Shown here: one piece after another, positions 18,543 to 27,207 of the stretch | Layout: the number at the start of each line of letters is the position of its first letter | Numbering within the stretch: the first letter of the stretch is position 1 | Assembly (NCBI RefSeq): GCF_900184995.1 | Contig: NZ_LT860099.1 | Coordinates: 248,001 to 312,000 of the forward strand | From: Konateibacter massiliensis | GTDB taxonomy: Bacteria; Bacillota; Clostridia; Lachnospirales; Lachnospiraceae | Direction: 5' to 3' | Length of the DNA stretch: 64,000 nucleotides | Notes under the pieces: model-generated | The model's database searches: none | Told to the model about the DNA's origin: nothing | What the model saw: only the letters and a program-made list of their open reading frames with translations | Program-made: the position numbers and the translations under genes

Positions 18543-18842
18543 TAACTTTCTCCTTTTATTTTATATCTGTGTGGTTATTCCCACATATTTTTTAATAAAA
18601 GGAGAGGATTTATTACTGTCTCACGACATGTACCTCTCCATGATGTAATCAACATTTCGCTGATTACTTGATAGATGGAGGCTCGGTGTTCTCCGAGAAG
18701 GTATCCTTTTGTGCAATTAGGAACGTACCCTAATATTCGTTTGCACAAGTGAACCGCCCACGCCAATGGAAACGGTCATTTTGTGTTAATTGATATTTAA
18801 TCTGGCAGGAGAGTAATCTCTCTAATGAGTTATTCTCCAAAC
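18543..18842 (-). other. Structured leader / intergenic RNA upstream of Rha gene
   Basis: About 300 bases with several stems on the minus RNA: GGAGAGG/CCTCTCC (18633-18639 with 18601-18607) followed by UUUUAUU, a TTGTGCAA/TTGCACAA pair around 18708-18755, and a smaller CTCGG/CCGAG hairpin near 18682-18700. A 63-codon frame starting TTG at 18766 spans it but lacks an SD and coincides with the stems. I regard the region as RNA structure, possibly an attenuator for the Rha gene. Confidence 0.4.
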
Positions 18843-18875
18843 AAAAAGAAGATTGCGCTATAACACACAATCTTC
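18843..18875 (-). terminator. Terminator after the gene at 18892
   Basis: GAAGATTG and CAATCTTC (18848-18855, 18868-18875) form a perfect 8-bp stem; the minus RNA continues UUUUUGUUU. Confidence 0.8.
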
Positions 18876-18891
18876 CTATAAATTACATTTA

Positions 18892-19485
18892 TTATTTTCG
18901 TCTACCATATAATCCGCATAGCAAATCATCAAACTTATATATCTCGTCTAACATATCTTCGAGATAGTCCTTGCTCTTTAATATAGTAGAAAACATAATC
19001 ATCCAATCGGTAAAATTATCAAGTCCGTCGCTTAGCTTGTTATTTAATGTGTTTGATAATGTATTACAATTACATTTTTCACACCCACATTCGTAATCTT
19101 CATCAACTTCTTCACCAATCTCAAACGCATAAACTATATCACTTTTTACATATGGAATTATCTTAGAATTGCATTCGTTGGAAATATATGTAATTGTAGA
19201 AGCCTCGACAACATAGTTATTATTTCTTTTAAATTTTTCACACCAGATTCCGTCAAAATTAAGAGAAATTACGTACTCGTCCCAATAATCTTCAAATTCT
19301 TCACGATGAATATCTATGGATGCAATATCATATCCGAAACAGATTAATCCTTTAATGATTTCTCTTGCTTCTTCGTATTTTGCAATGATTGATAAATCAC
19401 TATAATTCTCTTTATTTAAAGATTCAAATTTGTCTGCAATATCACAGCACAGTTCTTCTACATTCTCAAAATATAATGTTTTCAA
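18892..19485 (-). CDS. Phage protein with CGCEKCNC cysteine cluster
   Basis: 197 residues from a TTG start preceded by GGTGGTG. Acidic helical N-terminus, a beta-rich middle (EDYWDEYVISLNFDGIWCEKF) and a tight CGCEKCNC motif near residue 135 that could bind a metal. No family recognised. It follows the HU-like gene with about 20 bases spacing, so co-transcription is likely. Confidence 0.7.
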   Translation of the reverse strand: MKTLYFENVEELCCDIADKFESLNKENYSDLSIIAKYEEAREIIKGLICFGYDIASIDIHREEFEDYWDEYVISLNFDGIWCEKFKRNNNYVVEASTITYISNECNSKIIPYVKSDIVYAFEIGEEVDEDYECGCEKCNCNTLSNTLNNKLSDGLDNFTDWMIMFSTILKSKDYLEDMLDEIYKFDDLLCGLYGRRK

Positions 19486-19506
19486 ATAAATTCACCACCA
19501 ATCAGA

Positions 19507-19791
19507 TTAAGCCAACTGCTTGGCAGTTTTACTCATCTTAAACGTAATCTCATCATGCTCAGGAACACAGTACTCTTCGCCCTTGCGTTCGCCTAACATA
19601 ATCTTTCCGGTTCTTTCAGGAACATTTTTTACTTTAAATGCACCAAGATTACCAAGTGCAACCTTTTCATCTTTGTTTTCTGCTAAAGTTTCAGTAACAA
19701 CATCAATGTATGCTGATAATACTGCCTCGACATCTTTTCTTGAAATTTCCACCTTTTCTGATACTGCTTTTAATAATTCGTTCTTTACCAT
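19507..19791 (-). CDS. HU-family DNA-binding protein
   Basis: 94 residues, with SD AAGGAG ahead of the ATG. Shows the HU/IHF fold signature: VKNELLKAVSEKVEISRKDVEAVLSAYIDVVTETL, then VALGNLGAFKVKNVPERTGK and the C-terminal HDEITFKMSKTAKQL. HU bends and compacts DNA as a dimer. Phage-borne HU may serve replication or packaging. Family assignment is firm. Confidence 0.9.
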   Translation of the reverse strand: MVKNELLKAVSEKVEISRKDVEAVLSAYIDVVTETLAENKDEKVALGNLGAFKVKNVPERTGKIMLGERKGEEYCVPEHDEITFKMSKTAKQLA

Positions 19792-19830
19792 ATATTTTAA
19801 ATCTCCTTAAATTCTTTAATTTATTTTTTT

Positions 19831-19863
19831 AATAAAATAGAAGAGTAGTACAAACCATTCTTC
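19831..19863 (-). terminator. Terminator-like hairpin upstream of HU gene
   Basis: On the minus RNA, GAAGA-A-UGGU pairs with ACUA-C-UCUUC across a UUGU loop, followed by UAUUUUAUU. It ends transcripts arriving from the metallophosphoesterase side. Confidence 0.6.
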
Positions 19864-19869
19864 ATAGAT

Positions 19870-20100
19870 AAGCACACGACGCCTACAACATCTGTACTTT
19901 GCAGCAATAGTTTTTTCTTGTGTCATTGCTGAATTGTCCACATTATTTAGTAGGAATTTTCTTTTCGGCTAATCCTAACTGCCATATTACGTAATTATGC
20001 ATTGCCGTAATCAGAAGGCTCATGGACTCAGGTTTGGTCAACGCTACTATAATCCATTTTTCGCATAATAATAGCCAATCTACTTGTGATTGACTTATTG
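19870..20100 (-). other. Intergenic stretch with a possible short frame
   Basis: Between HU and the metallophosphoesterase. One minus-strand frame with protein-like content ends at 19943 (tail ...NYVIWQLGLAEKKIPTK); its first ATG is at 20023, giving only 26 residues, and no SD is present. The open part of the frame extends upstream to about 20110 without a canonical start. It may be a gene remnant or a non-AUG start gene; nothing else is seen here. Confidence 0.25.
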
Positions 20101-20108
20101 TTGTTAAT

Positions 20109-21293
20109 CTAATGTAGTTCTATCGGACAATAAGCCCTTACACCTTTATTAGTACAAATACAAACCATTTGACTAGGTTTGCCCGTTAAACGTTTCTCGA
20201 TGGTATAAGAGTCACCACATCCAGCCAAAGAGCCACCACGAATCATTTTTACACTGTTTGTTTCATCAACAGAGCAAGTGTGCATATGTCCAAATGTGAT
20301 TGCGTAAGGTAAAAAACCTAAACTCATACATAGACTTGAAACTCCAGATTTACTAAAAGCATCGTAGTCACCATGTACCCCGATATATGTTTTTCCTCGA
20401 ATGGATATGTCAGATATACCAGTATCTAAATTTCTCTTAAGCACATGAAAATTTTCAATATGTTTCAATGATAATTCCACGCCCCAACTAATCACATCAT
20501 CAAGTCTCTCGTCGTGAATAGAATCGTCTTTTCTGTCCATACGAGAGTGATTGCCGCTAACATTGGACATGAATACTGTCTGAAAACATTTTGTTAATTC
20601 ATAACAAAAAGATGATATTAATTCTGTCGCTATTTTTATCTGCTCAATTACATTTTCTCTATTTGTGACTTGTATTGACTTATGAATATTTCCTGAAATA
20701 AGGTCACCTTGGCAAGAAACATAGCATTTTTCAGAATTGTGCAGTTTTTGAATTGCAATAACTTCGTTCAATAACTGATTTAACCTTCTTTTAGCTACGT
20801 CAGAATTATATTCTCCAAAAAAAGAGGAAAATGTTTGTCCAATATGTAAATCACTCAAAATAATTAAAATGTCATTGTCTGAGTCGATAGTTACTTTTTC
20901 GTGAGTTTCAAAATTTGCATTACCTAAAGAAAGCAATTCATCTTCGAGTTTATCTAGTTTTTGTTCAACTCTAGCATCAATATAATTTTGCTTTTGCCAT
21001 GCATTTCTTTCATCTCTGAACTTAATTTTTTCCCGTTCCAAATTTCGCCTTTGAATTTCAAATTCTTTTAATTGATTATCTGACTCTATAAATTTGGTTT
21101 TGTTTGCATTAAGCATTTTTTCAAAAGCTTGATACTGCTTCCTGAATTTCGATTCTGTAAATACTGTGTTTAAAAGATTATTTAAAATATTAGCAACTTC
21201 TTGCCAAGATCCTATAACTTCTTTATTAGAACAAATTCTATATATTAATTCTTCATCTGATTCATTCTCTAATCTTTTTAAGTCAATTCCGAT
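20109..21293 (-). CDS. Calcineurin-like metallophosphoesterase, apparent ATC start
   Basis: Motifs of a di-metal phosphoesterase are clear: SDLHIG, QGDLISG, SGNHS, IGVHGDYD and FGHMHT, preceded by a coiled coil (LEREKIKFRDERNAWQKQ). The first ATG is at 21116, but the frame continues upstream with 59 protein-like residues (ESDEELIYRICSNKEVIGSW and SKFRKQYQAFEKMLNAN) until a stop after the SD GGGCGG. The only start-like codon at correct spacing (8 bases) is ATC at 21293; no ATG/GTG/TTG exists in this extension. Total 394 residues. It probably acts on phage nucleic acid or nucleotides; the substrate is unknown. Confidence 0.82.
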   Translation of the reverse strand: MGIDLKRLENESDEELIYRICSNKEVIGSWQEVANILNNLLNTVFTESKFRKQYQAFEKMLNANKTKFIESDNQLKEFEIQRRNLEREKIKFRDERNAWQKQNYIDARVEQKLDKLEDELLSLGNANFETHEKVTIDSDNDILIILSDLHIGQTFSSFFGEYNSDVAKRRLNQLLNEVIAIQKLHNSEKCYVSCQGDLISGNIHKSIQVTNRENVIEQIKIATELISSFCYELTKCFQTVFMSNVSGNHSRMDRKDDSIHDERLDDVISWGVELSLKHIENFHVLKRNLDTGISDISIRGKTYIGVHGDYDAFSKSGVSSLCMSLGFLPYAITFGHMHTCSVDETNSVKMIRGGSLAGCGDSYTIEKRLTGKPSQMVCICTNKGVRAYCPIELH

Positions 21294-21307
21294 AAGTCAC
21301 ACCGCCC

Positions 21308-21523
21308 TTACTCATTTGATAAATCAGAAGTATCCGCAATTTCTTCTTCCGTCTTTTCTTTCATGGAAACATCAATGTGCTTGCCTGCAAATTTCTTGTA
21401 AAAATCAGCAAGGTGTTTAATTTCTCCGTCTAAATCCATTGTTAATCCATCTTCGGATACGATACCTGATAACTTAATTTCTTCGGTAGTTGTTACTTTA
21501 TGTACAATTGCATTCTTTGCCAT
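21308..21523 (-). CDS. Small protein resembling YonK family
   Basis: The ATG at 21523 follows AAAAGGAG, giving 71 residues (MAKNAIVHKVTTTEEIKL...). The ending GKHIDVSMKEKTEEE and a short beta-alpha layout recall SPbeta YonK-like proteins, but the resemblance is by eye. It lies immediately upstream of the metallophosphoesterase with about 14 bases between, so they are probably one transcript. Confidence 0.6.
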   Translation of the reverse strand: MAKNAIVHKVTTTEEIKLSGIVSEDGLTMDLDGEIKHLADFYKKFAGKHIDVSMKEKTEEEIADTSDLSNE

Positions 21524-21555
21524 ATTATAAAATCTCCTTTTCATTACTAAATTTG

Positions 21556-21588
21556 AGCATAAAAATAGAAGAGTAGTGTCTACTCTCC
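21556..21588 (-). terminator. Terminator-like hairpin upstream of YonK-like gene
   Basis: GGAGAGUAG-ACA-CUACUCUUC on the minus RNA, followed by UAUUUUUAUG. Confidence 0.7.
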
Positions 21589-21596
21589 AAATTAAT

Positions 21597-21779
21597 TTAC
21601 ATTACCTGTTTAACAATATTTGATTTTCGAATCTTATTTAGATCAATCATACCTTTTCTGGATTCGGTAAAATAATACTTTTTGTATCTGGTGTAAGTAT
21701 GATGTAGATCACCTTCATTTCCAAACGAATAACCTAACTTCTGTAACTCAACACTTTCTGATTTTGTAATCTGAATTAT
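21597..21779 (-). CDS. Small phage protein, apparent ATA start
   Basis: The frame is open through the neighbouring tRNA, so an ATG at 21881 is inside the tRNA and cannot be the true start. Between tRNA and the protein-like sequence there is no ATG/GTG/TTG. SD AAGAAGG is followed after 7 bases by ATA at 21779, giving about 60 residues: IQITKSESVELQKLGYSF, then LHHTYTRYKKYYFTESR. The pattern (K-x-E-x2-LxxLGY..., HxTY, YYxTES) suggests a conserved small phage protein. Function unknown. Confidence 0.65.
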   Translation of the reverse strand: MIQITKSESVELQKLGYSFGNEGDLHHTYTRYKKYYFTESRKGMIDLNKIRKSNIVKQVM

Positions 21780-21823
21780 GAAAAAACCTTCTTTCTTGTT
21801 TTGTATTCCGTAAAATACGGTAA

Positions 21824-21897
21824 TTGGGCATGAGTGATTTGAACACTCGACATCCTGATCCCAAATCAGGTGCTCTGCCAAACTGAGCCAATGCCCA
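21824..21897 (-). tRNA. tRNA-Pro (anticodon TGG), second copy
   Basis: Minus-strand cloverleaf: acceptor TGGGCAT/ATGCCCA, D-stem GCTC/GAGC, anticodon stem CCTGA/TCAGG with loop TTTGGGA (TGG), T-arm GAGTG-TTCAAAT-CACTC. It differs in sequence from the tRNA-Pro at 10508, so it is not a recent duplicate. Confidence 0.92.
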
Positions 21898-21944
21898 TAA
21901 AAATACCAATGACAACACTACCAGAACGGTAATGTTGCCATCGG
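21896..21944 (-). terminator. Long terminator hairpin upstream of tRNA-Pro
   Basis: 17-base arms (21906-21922, 21928-21944) pair with GU wobbles on the minus RNA, loop GUUCU, followed by UAUUUUUAUG. Confidence 0.75.
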
Positions 21945-22014
21945 CTTGAAAGGAAATAAGATTATTATTAATCACTTTTATATTCTCTTCCTATGGTTCC
22001 CTTATTTTTAAAAG

Positions 22015-22039
22015 AGGAAAAATCACGGGAGTTACCCGT
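22015..22039 (-). terminator. Terminator downstream of the HU-like gene at 22111
   Basis: ACGGG-UAACU-CCCGU on the minus RNA followed by GAUUUUUCC. A second small stem (ATATGGGATACTTCCATAT) lies just upstream at about 22049-22067. Confidence 0.7.
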
Positions 22040-22110
22040 ATAGCATATGGAAGTATCCCATATTTTTTAGATGGGTCGGTTTTCTCAAAAAGTAACTTTT
22101 CAGTAACTAT

Positions 22111-22398
22111 TTAATGTTTATATGTATTTTTAACTCTGGTTTTTATAGTATTCGATATGGAAAAAGAGGGATATATAACGCCTGCTATTGTTTTTTCTTT
22201 CACGCCAAATAAATTTTTGTACGTAGTTTCTTTTCTTGATTTCGTTTTATAAACACCTAGTCCGGGCACGTCAACACTTTCTCCATTAATTAAACTTTCA
22301 ATAATTAGGTTAGAAGAAACATTATACATCTCCTCCACAGCATAGTTAGAAAATCTTCCTCTCTTTGCAACTTCCTTGATAAATTCATTTTTTGTCAA
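22111..22398 (-). CDS. HU/IHF-like DNA-binding protein, divergent
   Basis: 95 residues from a TTG start with GGAGG eight bases upstream. The layout follows HU: KNEFIKEVAKRGRFSNYAVEEMYNVSSNLIIESLINGESVDVPGLGVYKTKSRKE, then SISNTIKTRVKN. It overlaps the 3' end of the RNA polymerase gene by 14 bases, implying translational coupling. It may organise template DNA for that polymerase, an inference from coupling only. Confidence 0.75.
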   Translation of the reverse strand: MTKNEFIKEVAKRGRFSNYAVEEMYNVSSNLIIESLINGESVDVPGLGVYKTKSRKETTYKNLFGVKEKTIAGVIYPSFSISNTIKTRVKNTYKH

Positions 22399-25216
22399 TC
22401 AAACTTCCTCCGTATCTCTTGAATTTTATGTCATATAGTTTTAAATCCCCATCGTAACTTTCATCAATATATGTATCAGATGGATTAAGTTTTTTCATTA
22501 ATTCTAAAACTGCTTCATTTTCATAATTAAACAAAGCAAAAAATAATAATTTGGAAATATGAGAGTATTTTTTCATATCAACATATTCCACCAACGAAAA
22601 CATAGTATGTACGTTAATTTTTATGTTTTGAATATTAAATACCAAATCATCTTTATATTGAGACGTTAATAAATATTTTTCGCTTACTTCATAATAATCT
22701 TTCGACCAAACTGCATTAATTGACGACATTGTAGTTTCACACATTTTCACAATTTTGCTTAGCTGTTTTTTATTCACTGAGTTCTGATTAAATTCTGCAA
22801 ATCTAAAACAGTGCGAGAGAGGAATAAAATCATTAGCATCAGTTTTTTTTGAACGATATTGATTTATTTCTCTTAGCAAATAATCCATGGTTGTTTCATG
22901 ATAGTTATATTTTTTTCTTTGTGAGTCTCTATAACCCTTTGTTTGAGCTATAAATCCAAGAAAAGCCGGCTTAATTGTCTTATTACTAAATGTTGTCTTT
23001 TTCCACTTCTCTTTAATTTCTCTTATTTCTTTACCAGATGAAATGTCAAACTCTTTTTTTGCCTTATCAATCTCGATACAGCTTAAAACATTTAATATAC
23101 AAATATCATGATATAATTCTTTGATCTCATCGTAGCATGAATTTAATGTTTTTCCAGACTTATTAATATAATCCCACATCAAAGTATTTAATTCCTGTGA
23201 TAGATTCACGATTTCGCCAATCTTATTTTCACTGGTTTTATAATCCAAATCAGATTTTTCTTTTGCCGTGTATATTCTTTTAACCTTATTAGCAGGGACT
23301 CTATTAGCTGGGACTTTAAATACATCATAGTTTTTTAAAGCAGCATTTATAAGAATTGAATTGTTTGTCACTATCATCTGATCTGAGTCGTAGTCAGCAC
23401 CAGAAAGTCTTTCCAGAATATTCTCTCCAATAGCATTTAAACACACGATTTCATCAGTCAAGTTAAAATACTTATCAATCATATCGTGTTTAATATTTGT
23501 TGAAACAAGAAGGTTTGAAGTTGATATATGAGGACTTCGACAACCTAACACTTTTTCCCCAAATGGGTATCTGGTTGTATGTATATTTCCACACGGAATA
23601 GAAGAGTGTCCATTAAACAATCCTATACTATGGAGCAACATTTCATAGGGATTGCCAAATAAGACTGAATAATTTCCATCAATTAAAACGTGTCCTCTTT
23701 TCATATTTTTTAAATATGCCTTACAGGCTTCCCTTTTAAAGTCATAAAAATATTTTGTTTTATAAAATTCATCTGATAGATTCATCATAGTGTAAACAAT
23801 ATCATTTTTATCTTTGAATACATTTGAAAGACTTTCATCTATATTATCAAGTAATGAACATTTTACATGATATTTTAATACATCTGTATCAGTATTTAAT
23901 AAATTCACATAATCCAAAGATGGTTGTAATAAAGTATGAACGTCTTTCCTTGACAATTGTAAAGTATTCAATAACTGATAGTGGCACTGAACCATCCTAC
24001 CTCCAAAAAAATGAGTCTTTTTTTCATGTTTTACGACACTGAAAGTAGAGTTTATATTTTTTAACCACTGCATAATAGGAGCAAATTTGGCGTACTTAAT
24101 GCTATTTGGGGTTGTAATCAATTTTATATCTTCAATTTTGTCAGTCAATGTAATAGATTCTGGGTGTAGTTGTGAAATTTGAGTAATGTTGTTATCAGAA
24201 AACCACGTTTGAATATTTGTATTAAAACAACAGGATTTGAAAAATCTATTCCTTAGAAGAACCATACCATATTCTTTATAATCACCCATTATGCTTATAT
24301 CAATTAGAGATTGTCCATCGAAAATTGAATTTGACACTTCTACATCATCTTCTTTAACTGTAATTCTTTTATTTTCATCCATTCCGACAACTACAGAATT
24401 TTCCACAAAAGTACTATCATGGTCTGGTATGATTAGAATACTCTTTGGGTCAATGGTAAGAATATCAATAGCACTACTAGTTGGAAGAGAGATATACGAT
24501 TCCAAAGCCGCTAAATCTACTGCATCCCCCTCTGATATGTCTAATCCACACATTTCCCATAAATGAATTTCTGGATACAGGCTTTCCTCGACAAATAAGC
24601 ATTTGCCAACCCTTGACGAACCAGACGTTCTTTTAAGCCTTATGTAGTGATATCCATTGCAATTAAAACCTTTTTCATAAAGATAATCTCGTAATTCCTT
24701 TTTAGAAAGAACAACTCCTACATTTTTGCTATCGTACACTAAATTTCCGAATTTATCCTCAACAAAAACAAAACCACTTGGTAATTCTAACGAAGTCATG
24801 TTTTGCGTTGGAATAGAAGTAATTATCCCAACTATAACACCAGAATCCTGAGCAACGTTATCTTTAAAACATAATTCTTCTAAAGAATATCCGTCCATTA
24901 CATAGGTATTCTTTTTTACTTTATTAAAATCCCGACTAGTATATTTGAAGGTTACATTTATGATTTTATCACTGTACTCTTTTCCATTATGGGAAAATGT
25001 AAACTTCATGTTTTTGGAATAGATAGACTTTACAATCTCTCTAATTTTTTCGCTATCAAGGCTATAGTCTAAAGAGTTTACAAATCTGTTATAATTAATA
25101 TTTCCTGATTTTGTCACAAGTCTGTAACCAATTTTATTTTTTTCTTCTTCTTTGAAATTGTTTGCCAAATATAAATCTTTGGCATCAACTGAAGGTATAT
25201 AGATGGAATTTCTCAT
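22385..25216 (-). CDS. YonO-like single-chain double-psi beta-barrel RNA polymerase
   Basis: 943 residues; the ATG at 25216 has GGAGG 7 bases upstream and overlaps the previous stop (TAATG). Near residues 605-613 it has LSGADYDSDQ, aligning with the DxDGD metal-binding loop of YonO/QDE-1-type polymerases; the three aspartates are kept but the usual Gly is Ser. Flanking conserved-looking segments are VLFGNPYEMLLHSIG and RSPHIS. Established knowledge: YonO of phage SPbeta is a DNA-dependent RNA polymerase made of one chain. It would transcribe phage genes independently of host RNAP. Assignment is by motif and length. Confidence 0.75.
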   Translation of the reverse strand: MRNSIYIPSVDAKDLYLANNFKEEEKNKIGYRLVTKSGNINYNRFVNSLDYSLDSEKIREIVKSIYSKNMKFTFSHNGKEYSDKIINVTFKYTSRDFNKVKKNTYVMDGYSLEELCFKDNVAQDSGVIVGIITSIPTQNMTSLELPSGFVFVEDKFGNLVYDSKNVGVVLSKKELRDYLYEKGFNCNGYHYIRLKRTSGSSRVGKCLFVEESLYPEIHLWEMCGLDISEGDAVDLAALESYISLPTSSAIDILTIDPKSILIIPDHDSTFVENSVVVGMDENKRITVKEDDVEVSNSIFDGQSLIDISIMGDYKEYGMVLLRNRFFKSCCFNTNIQTWFSDNNITQISQLHPESITLTDKIEDIKLITTPNSIKYAKFAPIMQWLKNINSTFSVVKHEKKTHFFGGRMVQCHYQLLNTLQLSRKDVHTLLQPSLDYVNLLNTDTDVLKYHVKCSLLDNIDESLSNVFKDKNDIVYTMMNLSDEFYKTKYFYDFKREACKAYLKNMKRGHVLIDGNYSVLFGNPYEMLLHSIGLFNGHSSIPCGNIHTTRYPFGEKVLGCRSPHISTSNLLVSTNIKHDMIDKYFNLTDEIVCLNAIGENILERLSGADYDSDQMIVTNNSILINAALKNYDVFKVPANRVPANKVKRIYTAKEKSDLDYKTSENKIGEIVNLSQELNTLMWDYINKSGKTLNSCYDEIKELYHDICILNVLSCIEIDKAKKEFDISSGKEIREIKEKWKKTTFSNKTIKPAFLGFIAQTKGYRDSQRKKYNYHETTMDYLLREINQYRSKKTDANDFIPLSHCFRFAEFNQNSVNKKQLSKIVKMCETTMSSINAVWSKDYYEVSEKYLLTSQYKDDLVFNIQNIKINVHTMFSLVEYVDMKKYSHISKLLFFALFNYENEAVLELMKKLNPSDTYIDESYDGDLKLYDIKFKRYGGSLIDKK

Positions 25217-27042
25217 TAACAAGCCTCCATAAATCTTATTCCATAATTATTCTCTGTGTATTCTAATAAGGATTTCATATTATCAAAAATATCTTGCTTT
25301 ATATCACTTGAATTACATAGTGAGATATATTTAAATTTAAGTTCTTTATTAGTATTTGGTTCTATTAAACAAAGCATAATAAAATTTCCGTCAAAATTTG
25401 TAATTTTCCACATTTTGTTTTTACAAGAATTTACTAAGTCTATATACTTTGAAATCTTTATATGCTGCTTATTTTGTTTTTCTATGCATTTTACAAACAT
25501 TTCTCTTATATTTTTTTCAAAATTTCCAAACACATCTTGATTACTATACTCATACTCAGAAACTAAAGTACACCCATTTAATAAAGTAATACGTCTATAA
25601 TCATCAGAAACTCTTATTTTTAAATAATCATTTTGATTACACATCTCTGTTAGTTCAAAAACAACATTTTGATATAGTTGATTATTCATCAATGCTGCTT
25701 TAATTAGTTCATTTTCTAAATCAACTAATTTTCCACGTTTATATTCTTCATATTTTTCTTTGATAAAACTTTCAGACAGCTGTGTTGAAATGATTCTTAT
25801 TTCTCCAATTAATTCTTTTATTTTTCCGCTATGTATATTATCTTCAAATTCGACATCAAAATATAACATGTGAAAATTATATTGCTGTGAAGCCCAATGA
25901 CTATACGGAACAATGCTTTTGACATAGGATAATGTAGAAATATGTGTTATTCGTTTGAGCAAATTTTCGCATTGTTTAACACGTTCTTGGAGTCGAGAGA
26001 ATCCTTTCTTAACATCTCCTTCATAATCCAAAGAAAGAATATCTCCTTTTTGAATTTTTACCTTTATAATTTCTTCCTCAAACAATGTATAATCCATATA
26101 TAAAAATTCTGTTCTGAACTGAATCTCATATATCTTAGGAGAGACTTGTTTTAATGCATATACAATTTTTTTGTCCTTAAATGAATCTAACATATCAAAA
26201 AAATAATGATTAATATTATTTTTAAAAAGTTCCTTTAAATCAATACATGATTTTTTCTTAATTGAATAATAGCACCATAGTTTATCTGAATAGTCTAACT
26301 TATCAAAATACGCTAAAACATTTTCATCTGTATTTTCTCCATTTTTATATTTCTGTATTGCATTCCAGAACCAATCCAGTCGTTCCCATTGGATCTTGTA
26401 ATTCAACTTATCCTGACGCTTCCATTCAATTTTTCTCAACGCGATAGTACTGTCGTAATCATTTCTCGTATAGGTTTTAATAAAACAATCTCCATCAGAA
26501 TAAATTAAATTAAATACTGAAATATCGTTCTTGCATTTTTGATTAATAAAATATCTAGTATCTACCTCAACAACATCATTCCCTAATTCGTCCCATTTAG
26601 GAATATATTGCTCCGTTTTTCTATTCGTTGTCCTGATCTCAAAATAAAATATTTTACCAGAAACAGTAGTTACGATAATATCTGGGCGATAATCTCCAAA
26701 TGAAGTATGTAAAGTTTTTTCAGTCGATACATCTTCAACTTCATATTCAGTGTTATTCACTATAAATTTGCAGCCCTTTTCAAATAGCCAAGTTTTACAA
26801 ATATAGTGAACGAATGTTTCCTCATTGCAGCCACCCGTTTCATGATAGAAGTGTGGTTGTACTTGATAATTAATATCCTTCTTGTAGGCTCTTGGTTTAA
26901 TAATCCCCTTGCAACACGGACAATAGTATTCTATACAATCTTTTGCATCGTCAATATGAATGTAATTTGCCGACTCATCGGCAGAATCCAGGGCAACTAT
27001 TAGTTGTGGTAAATCTCTTGTTTCAAATAAAATATCTTTTAT
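25216..27042 (-). CDS. CoiA-like zinc-ribbon plus PD-(D/E)XK nuclease-like protein, apparent ATA start
   Basis: The first canonical start is a GTG at 26760, which would remove 94 well-formed residues including YYCPCCKG and HFYHETGGC, the zinc-ribbon/His pattern of competence CoiA-like proteins. SD GGAGG (27051-27055) is followed after 8 bases by ATA at 27042, the likely initiator. The nuclease-like part is GDYRPDIIVTTVSGKIFYFEIRTT (D...ExR). The long C-terminal region is unassigned. It overlaps and precedes the RNA polymerase gene, so the two are coupled. Function (end processing or a transcription partner) is inferred. Confidence 0.72.
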   Translation of the reverse strand: MKDILFETRDLPQLIVALDSADESANYIHIDDAKDCIEYYCPCCKGIIKPRAYKKDINYQVQPHFYHETGGCNEETFVHYICKTWLFEKGCKFIVNNTEYEVEDVSTEKTLHTSFGDYRPDIIVTTVSGKIFYFEIRTTNRKTEQYIPKWDELGNDVVEVDTRYFINQKCKNDISVFNLIYSDGDCFIKTYTRNDYDSTIALRKIEWKRQDKLNYKIQWERLDWFWNAIQKYKNGENTDENVLAYFDKLDYSDKLWCYYSIKKKSCIDLKELFKNNINHYFFDMLDSFKDKKIVYALKQVSPKIYEIQFRTEFLYMDYTLFEEEIIKVKIQKGDILSLDYEGDVKKGFSRLQERVKQCENLLKRITHISTLSYVKSIVPYSHWASQQYNFHMLYFDVEFEDNIHSGKIKELIGEIRIISTQLSESFIKEKYEEYKRGKLVDLENELIKAALMNNQLYQNVVFELTEMCNQNDYLKIRVSDDYRRITLLNGCTLVSEYEYSNQDVFGNFEKNIREMFVKCIEKQNKQHIKISKYIDLVNSCKNKMWKITNFDGNFIMLCLIEPNTNKELKFKYISLCNSSDIKQDIFDNMKSLLEYTENNYGIRFMEAC

Positions 27043-27207
27043 GATTTAACCCTCCTTTTCATTTCTACTTATTAATTCTCCAAACGATCCACAAACCGAT
27101 TGAAATTTCTAATTCATTATTCTTTTTCAATCCTCAATGTGCTACAATACTTACAATGCTATGTGGCAATAGCAGAAGTAAATTCAACCAATAAAGGAGG
27201 TTCATAG

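Noticed and set aside
18575-18766. 63-codon frame on the minus strand
   Set aside because: No SD, starts with TTG and overlaps strong stem-loops; treated as RNA structure.
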